In this document: positions 60,026 through 64,000 of the stretch, in pieces
How the letters are laid out: each line of letters opens with the position of its first letter
Position numbering within the stretch: position 1 is the first letter of the stretch
Assembly: GCA_900541415.1 (NCBI GenBank)
Contig: UQJP01000002.1
Span: 62,001 to 126,000, forward strand
Direction of reading: 5' to 3'
Source: an uncultured Odoribacter sp.
Lineage (GTDB): Bacteria > Bacteroidota > Bacteroidia > Bacteroidales > Marinifilaceae
Length of the DNA stretch: 64,000 nt
Position numbers and translations under genes: made by a program
Notes under the pieces: generated by a model
What the model was told of the DNA's origin: nothing
Seen by the model: the letters and a program-made list of their open reading frames with translations, nothing else
Databases searched by the model: none

Positions 60026-61576
60026 TTATTTAGAGGATATAAGCGGCAGTAACTGTTCTGCTCCGCCGGTGATTACTTTTAAAGAGTTTTGTGTTTTATC
60101 GGTCAGGAAGAAGTTCCAGATCGCTTTTGTTTCGCTGGGAGAAAAAGCTTCCATATAATCTGCGGCACTCAAAGCATTTTTCAGTATCGTGGCTTGTGGG
60201 CCTGCTTTTGAAATCAGCATCTGTACGATTGGAATTTGATTGATCGCGTTGAAATTGACGAAAGCGCAGGAATACGAATTTTTCATATCTCCTCCCTGTG
60301 GTGTGTTTCCTAACGGATTATCGGCAGTTTTGTCGATCCGGGAATAAAGCTCCGTATCGTTGGTGAAATAGAATTGCCCTTTCTGAATCCCCATATATAT
60401 GGTCATATTGAGCATGGGAATTACGCCTTTCACGGCATTTTCTCCGTCCGGGATGAAATTCACCTGACTTTTCAATTGTTCCTGAATGTAAGTCATGGGA
60501 TAGTTGTCTTTCACTTCCACATAGAACAGGACGGAAGGAATATTCATCATGCCTAATTTGGTCAGACCGAAAGAGAAATCCCCGTCGATCGAAGTAATCA
60601 GTTGTTTCAGTTTATCCCGATCGATGGTTTCCGGCAGCGTTTCCAATTGCGGGGCGATCAGGTTATACAGTTTTTCCCCGTTCAGGCTTGAGCCCACATA
60701 ATAGAGGGTGGATGCCGGGAAACGGTTCAGGAAAGTATTGCTCTGTTTCTGTCCCATGAAAGAAAGTTGTTTGAGTTTTTCAAGGGCAGCCTTGTCATTG
60801 GATTCATAAGCCATTTCCGAATGAATGTTACCTTTCTCAAAATTCAGTTCTCCCTGCATATACATATTTTCCCAAATCGTGCTGTCCTGTATGAAATTGA
60901 AGTTAGGCAGGCTTTTCATATAGGTGGTGGAACGGAGCAGTTCCTGATAGCTCGACATAGATACACATGCGCTTATGTCAGAGCTTTTTTCGATCGCTTT
61001 TTTGTAGAATCCGTTCGAAAGGGCGCTCTGGCTTTCGGTTTGTGCCATGTAGGCGGCTGTCTGTTCCTGAACCAAGCCTCGGTTGCCGGAGTCGAACAGC
61101 ATCAGCAGGGATTCGCTGTTGTAGGCACACACCAGATTTTCAATAACCACTTCCGTGTAACCGTCCTTCGGGGTGGAGATTACGTTTGCCCCTTCGTTTT
61201 TCAGGGTGGTGAAAAGATCGTCGAGTTTCGATGTGCTCAGGGTTTTTGCAACGAGCCCCTGATTTTTAGAGATTCCGAAAAAAGCGATAATGGGAGCTTC
61301 CAAAGAAATTCCCGATTCTTCCGGATTTTTGAATATTTTCTCCAGCTTTTCCGTGTTTTGCGACTTCATGCCGTCTTTCAGGATTTGCAACACCTGTGCT
61401 TTGGTCGATTCATTCAGTTCCGCTTTGTTCGCCATTTGTTGAAGGCGGATGGCCACGACTCCTGAAATTTCTGCCGGGATAACTTTCTGATAGTTATTCG
61501 TCGGTTGGGGTTGGCAGGACACCATTGCCAGTGCCAATAAGGCTGCGGCAATGAATGAGAGTAATGTTCTTTTCAT
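60026..61576 (-). CDS. DUF4836 lipoprotein
   Basis: A 516-aa exported lipoprotein (lipobox AMVSC, Cys21). It fits the DUF4836 family seen in Bacteroidales, with VIPAEISGVVAIRLQQM near residue 32 and two similar halves of alternating strands and helices. Function is unknown. It lies 8 bp before the ATPase gene, so it may be cargo or a partner of the ABC transporter. The acidic surface-export signature is absent after the lipobox (QPQPTNNY), so it probably faces the periplasm. Confidence 0.78.
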   Translation of the reverse strand: MKRTLLSFIAAALLALAMVSCQPQPTNNYQKVIPAEISGVVAIRLQQMANKAELNESTKAQVLQILKDGMKSQNTEKLEKIFKNPEESGISLEAPIIAFFGISKNQGLVAKTLSTSKLDDLFTTLKNEGANVISTPKDGYTEVVIENLVCAYNSESLLMLFDSGNRGLVQEQTAAYMAQTESQSALSNGFYKKAIEKSSDISACVSMSSYQELLRSTTYMKSLPNFNFIQDSTIWENMYMQGELNFEKGNIHSEMAYESNDKAALEKLKQLSFMGQKQSNTFLNRFPASTLYYVGSSLNGEKLYNLIAPQLETLPETIDRDKLKQLITSIDGDFSFGLTKLGMMNIPSVLFYVEVKDNYPMTYIQEQLKSQVNFIPDGENAVKGVIPMLNMTIYMGIQKGQFYFTNDTELYSRIDKTADNPLGNTPQGGDMKNSYSCAFVNFNAINQIPIVQMLISKAGPQATILKNALSAADYMEAFSPSETKAIWNFFLTDKTQNSLKVITGGAEQLLPLISSK

Positions 61577-61597
61577 GATTTGTTCTTATAGAGTTAA

Positions 61598-62986
61598 TTA
61601 TAATTCGGATATGTTTTTCTTTAATTCCCCGATCGTGGTCGGTTTGGCGATGATTGTGTTGTTGGCATCAATCAGGAACATCGAAGGGGTTGCAAAGAGG
61701 TTGTAGTCGGCTGAAATGGGATTGTCGAAGCCACCGTCGATATGGGTGTTGATCCATTCTAACGGATGGTCAGCCGAAAATTTCTCCCAGGCTTCCCGGC
61801 TTTCGTCGATAGAAACTCCGATGATCTCCACTTGGTGCTTTTTGAAATAATCCTGCTTTGCCAGTTCGGGAAGCTCGTCCATCAACACCTGGCAATGGCT
61901 GCAATCCGTGTGCCAGAAAACAATCAGGCGATAGGGCGAAAGCAGGTTATAGAGATTTACCGGATTGTTCCTGATGTCCATCACCGTAAAGTCCGGAACG
62001 GTTTTGCCGACCGCCATTTTCTGATAGCCTGCCAGACGGCGTTCGATGACCGCTTTCGAGCCTCCGCATTGTTGCAGGTAGTTCGAGGAAATATGGGCCA
62101 GCACGTTTTCAAGCTTGCTGACCTCGAAGCCCGTAATCAGGAATTGCAGCAGGTGTTGCTGAATATCGGGGTTTACATCCAGATGCGGCACTATCATGTC
62201 GATAGCCTTGATGATGTTGTCCTCGTTCTCACGGGGCGAAGCTTTCCGGTTGACGAACATTTCGATGAATTGCACCACTTTGTCTGTGTATACGTCCGTG
62301 TATAAAAGCGTGGTGTCGTTGAATTCAATCCTGCTTAAAAATTCAGACCTGAAGATCGAATCGCGGGTGGCCGGAGCCATATTCCCTTCGGTGAAAGGCA
62401 GTTTTTTAGTGGCAATGATTTTTCCCGCCAGCAGTTTTTTGTTCTGGTTGTATGTTTTATCGATGAATTTTTCCCGTTGTATCTGGTATTTTTTGTAGTA
62501 ATCCAAAGCCATTTTATAGAAATCGTCTTTATCCGGGTAGTTCAGGATCACTTGTTCCAGCATCCCTAATTTGCGGAGGAAGGCAAAATCCGACCGGAGG
62601 AAATCGAAATAAATCCGGTTTTCTTTCGATTGGATCACCTGTACCGTTTGGTCGGGCTTTTCGAAATCCACCGCCAGTTCGATGTCTTCGCCGTTGAACA
62701 GGAAATTGAACATCGTGGGTTGTCCGTTGGAATACCGGGCATAGGTGGACAGGCCGAGAACGGCCCGCAACATTCCTGTGGGAGTGTTTTCCGGTATGCG
62801 GTAGATGATCGTGCTGTCTTTCACCTGCGGCAGGCTGTCGATGAGATAGGTATCCCCGTTATAGATGCTCAACAGGGCTGGTTTACTGTTTGCCGGAAGG
62901 CCTGTGACATGTATTTTCACCTGGTATTCTTTTCCATAGGCCAGGCAAGGAAGCAAAAGAAGGAATAGTAGGGATAATTTATTCAT
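61598..62986 (-). CDS. Exported thioredoxin-like (TlpA-type) protein
   Basis: A 462-aa periplasmic protein with a signal peptide (LLLPCLAYG). The N-terminal ~130 residues form a beta domain like DUF4369, followed by a helical linker and a thioredoxin domain (about 330-462) with FWHTDCSHCQVLMDELPELA, a CSHC redox pair, and the cis-Pro in ATPSMFLID. CxxC pairs in such proteins reduce or isomerise disulfides outside the inner membrane. It lies between the dehydrogenase and DUF4836 genes with 21-30 bp gaps. Confidence 0.83.
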   Translation of the reverse strand: MNKLSLLFLLLLPCLAYGKEYQVKIHVTGLPANSKPALLSIYNGDTYLIDSLPQVKDSTIIYRIPENTPTGMLRAVLGLSTYARYSNGQPTMFNFLFNGEDIELAVDFEKPDQTVQVIQSKENRIYFDFLRSDFAFLRKLGMLEQVILNYPDKDDFYKMALDYYKKYQIQREKFIDKTYNQNKKLLAGKIIATKKLPFTEGNMAPATRDSIFRSEFLSRIEFNDTTLLYTDVYTDKVVQFIEMFVNRKASPRENEDNIIKAIDMIVPHLDVNPDIQQHLLQFLITGFEVSKLENVLAHISSNYLQQCGGSKAVIERRLAGYQKMAVGKTVPDFTVMDIRNNPVNLYNLLSPYRLIVFWHTDCSHCQVLMDELPELAKQDYFKKHQVEIIGVSIDESREAWEKFSADHPLEWINTHIDGGFDNPISADYNLFATPSMFLIDANNTIIAKPTTIGELKKNISEL

Positions 62987-63016
62987 CGTATATAAAATTA
63001 TTCAAGTTAAAGGCAG

Positions 63017-63964
63017 TTAAAGCCGGATCAGGTTTTGAGGTGTTCCGGCAAGCCACATTTCTACATTTTTCACCACCACGCCCAGCCGGATGCCGAAGGC
63101 TTCTTTGGTTGCATATCCCATGTGGGGCAACATAAGCAGGTTAGGAGCGTTGAACAATTCCAGATTCGTGGGAAGAGGCGGTTCCTGATCGTAGACATCT
63201 AAGGCTGCGCCTGCGATTTTGCCTTTTTTCAGGGCCTTATAAAGGGCATCCTGGCTTACGATAGGTCCGCGCGCTGTGTTGACCAGCACGGCATGGGGCT
63301 GCATCAGCCCGAATTCCTCGTCCTGAATGAAGTTCCTCGTATCTGCCGTCAGCGGGATATGGAGGGAAATAATGTCTGCGCTTTTCAGTAACGTTTCTTT
63401 ATCGGTGAGTTCCACATATTCGGCGGGTTTTCCGCTCCGGTTATAGCCGATCACCTGGCAGCCGAATGCGTGTGCCAGCAAGGCCACCCTCTGTCCGATG
63501 GCGCCTGTGCCGACAATCCCGACGGTTTTACCGTGCAGTTCCGAGCCCAGAAAATTCTGCCTGTCGCCACCGATCCGCGTGATCGTATCTCCTCCGGCGA
63601 TCTTCCGGTAAACGGCGATCATCATACCGATGGCCAGTTCCGCCACTGCCTGTGTGGAATATCCGGCTGCGTTGCAGACGGTGATTCTCCTTTCCTTGCA
63701 GGCTGCCAGGTCGATATGGTCCACTCCGGTGAAAGCCACCGAAACCATACGGAGGTTGGGGCAATGTTCGAAGAAATTTTTATGGAGGGGAATGTTGCTG
63801 ATAACGATAATTTCCGCATCTTTCGCCCTTTCTATCAGTGTTTGTTCGTCTTCGTTGCGGTTGTCGTGGAACACGATCTGATGGCCTGCGTTTTTCAGGG
63901 ACTGGCATTGTTGCATGACCTGATTTTCGCTCATGCCCAGCGGCTCGATAAATACAATCTTCAT
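63017..63964 (-). CDS. D-2-hydroxyacid dehydrogenase (NAD)
   Basis: A 315-aa cytoplasmic enzyme of the D-isomer-specific 2-hydroxyacid dehydrogenase family. Visible are the Rossmann GTGAIG (152-157), and the catalytic Arg232 (NTARGPIV), Glu261 (DQEPPLP) and His281 (LPHMGYAT). Acidic residue choice after the second strand is not clear (GYNRSG), so NADP use is possible. It may reduce glyoxylate, hydroxypyruvate or phenylpyruvate. First gene of the five-gene operon, 36 bp from the window edge; its promoter is outside or at the edge. Confidence 0.9.
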   Translation of the reverse strand: MKIVFIEPLGMSENQVMQQCQSLKNAGHQIVFHDNRNEDEQTLIERAKDAEIIVISNIPLHKNFFEHCPNLRMVSVAFTGVDHIDLAACKERRITVCNAAGYSTQAVAELAIGMMIAVYRKIAGGDTITRIGGDRQNFLGSELHGKTVGIVGTGAIGQRVALLAHAFGCQVIGYNRSGKPAEYVELTDKETLLKSADIISLHIPLTADTRNFIQDEEFGLMQPHAVLVNTARGPIVSQDALYKALKKGKIAGAALDVYDQEPPLPTNLELFNAPNLLMLPHMGYATKEAFGIRLGVVVKNVEMWLAGTPQNLIRL

Positions 63965-64000
63965 ACCTCTTTTTATAGGGTCGTTGTGTATCAGTTACAT

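Overview
The window reads as a chromosomal segment of a Bacteroidota (Bacteroidales-like) gut-type anaerobe. The support is seen directly: -7 elements of the form TAnnTTTG (one with a perfect TTTG-N19-TAAATTTG arrangement before malate dehydrogenase), two large TonB-dependent receptors, fused SecDF, fused MurF-alanine racemase, GldH, BACON/DUF5689/DUF4836/DUF4922 proteins, and many lipoproteins with acidic residues after the lipobox cysteine. An Odoribacter/Butyricimonas-like genus would fit the hydrogenase set, but this is only a guess. No rRNA, tRNA, CRISPR array, insertion sequence or prophage was recognised.

Layout. 1-7 kb: the end of a SPOR protein, the H-cluster maturase HydG, and facing it a four-gene operon encoding a [2Fe-2S] protein, a PAS-containing sensory-type [FeFe] hydrogenase homologue, a SpoIIE/PP2C phosphatase and a second, monomeric [FeFe] hydrogenase. 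7-26 kb: housekeeping genes (SecDF, a retropepsin-like protease, malate dehydrogenase, a MATE pump, an aminotransferase, D-Ala-D-Ala ligase, a DPP4-like peptidase, GldH-TrmB-MnmA, a glutamine amidotransferase/dipeptidase fusion beside a degenerate LD-carboxypeptidase, MetRS). 26-44 kb: an outer-membrane nutrient-acquisition region with an Oar-like receptor, a 5'-nucleotidase lipoprotein with a GH20 hexosaminidase, a GNAT enzyme, a CNT nucleoside transporter, and a five-gene operon of BACON/DUF5689 lipoprotein, NUC1 nuclease lipoprotein, secreted EEP phosphoesterase, TonB receptor and DUF5689 lipoprotein. 44-49 kb: a tightly packed operon of two-domain glycosyltransferase, DUF4922, SpoIID and AmpG-like permease. 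49-58 kb: an orphan sensor kinase, RecX-PrmC, cardiolipin synthase, MurF-Alr, and an M64 metallopeptidase. 58-64 kb: a five-gene operon of D-2-hydroxyacid dehydrogenase, thioredoxin-like protein, DUF4836 lipoprotein and a small ABC transporter.

How they work together. The most interesting system is the 35.5-44.1 kb operon with its neighbours. The gene set suggests surface capture and cleavage of extracellular nucleic acid, TonB-driven import of the products, dephosphorylation by the 5'-nucleotidase and nucleoside uptake by the CNT carrier. Its 450-bp leader holds two copies of the 12-mer AAACGTTCGTTT in opposite orientation and a 57-nt polypyrimidine run. The second is the hydrogenase/phosphatase operon, which looks like an H2- or redox-sensing signalling module whose promoter carries the perfect palindrome GGGAATATTCCC. 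Substrates and signals in both cases are inferred, not shown.
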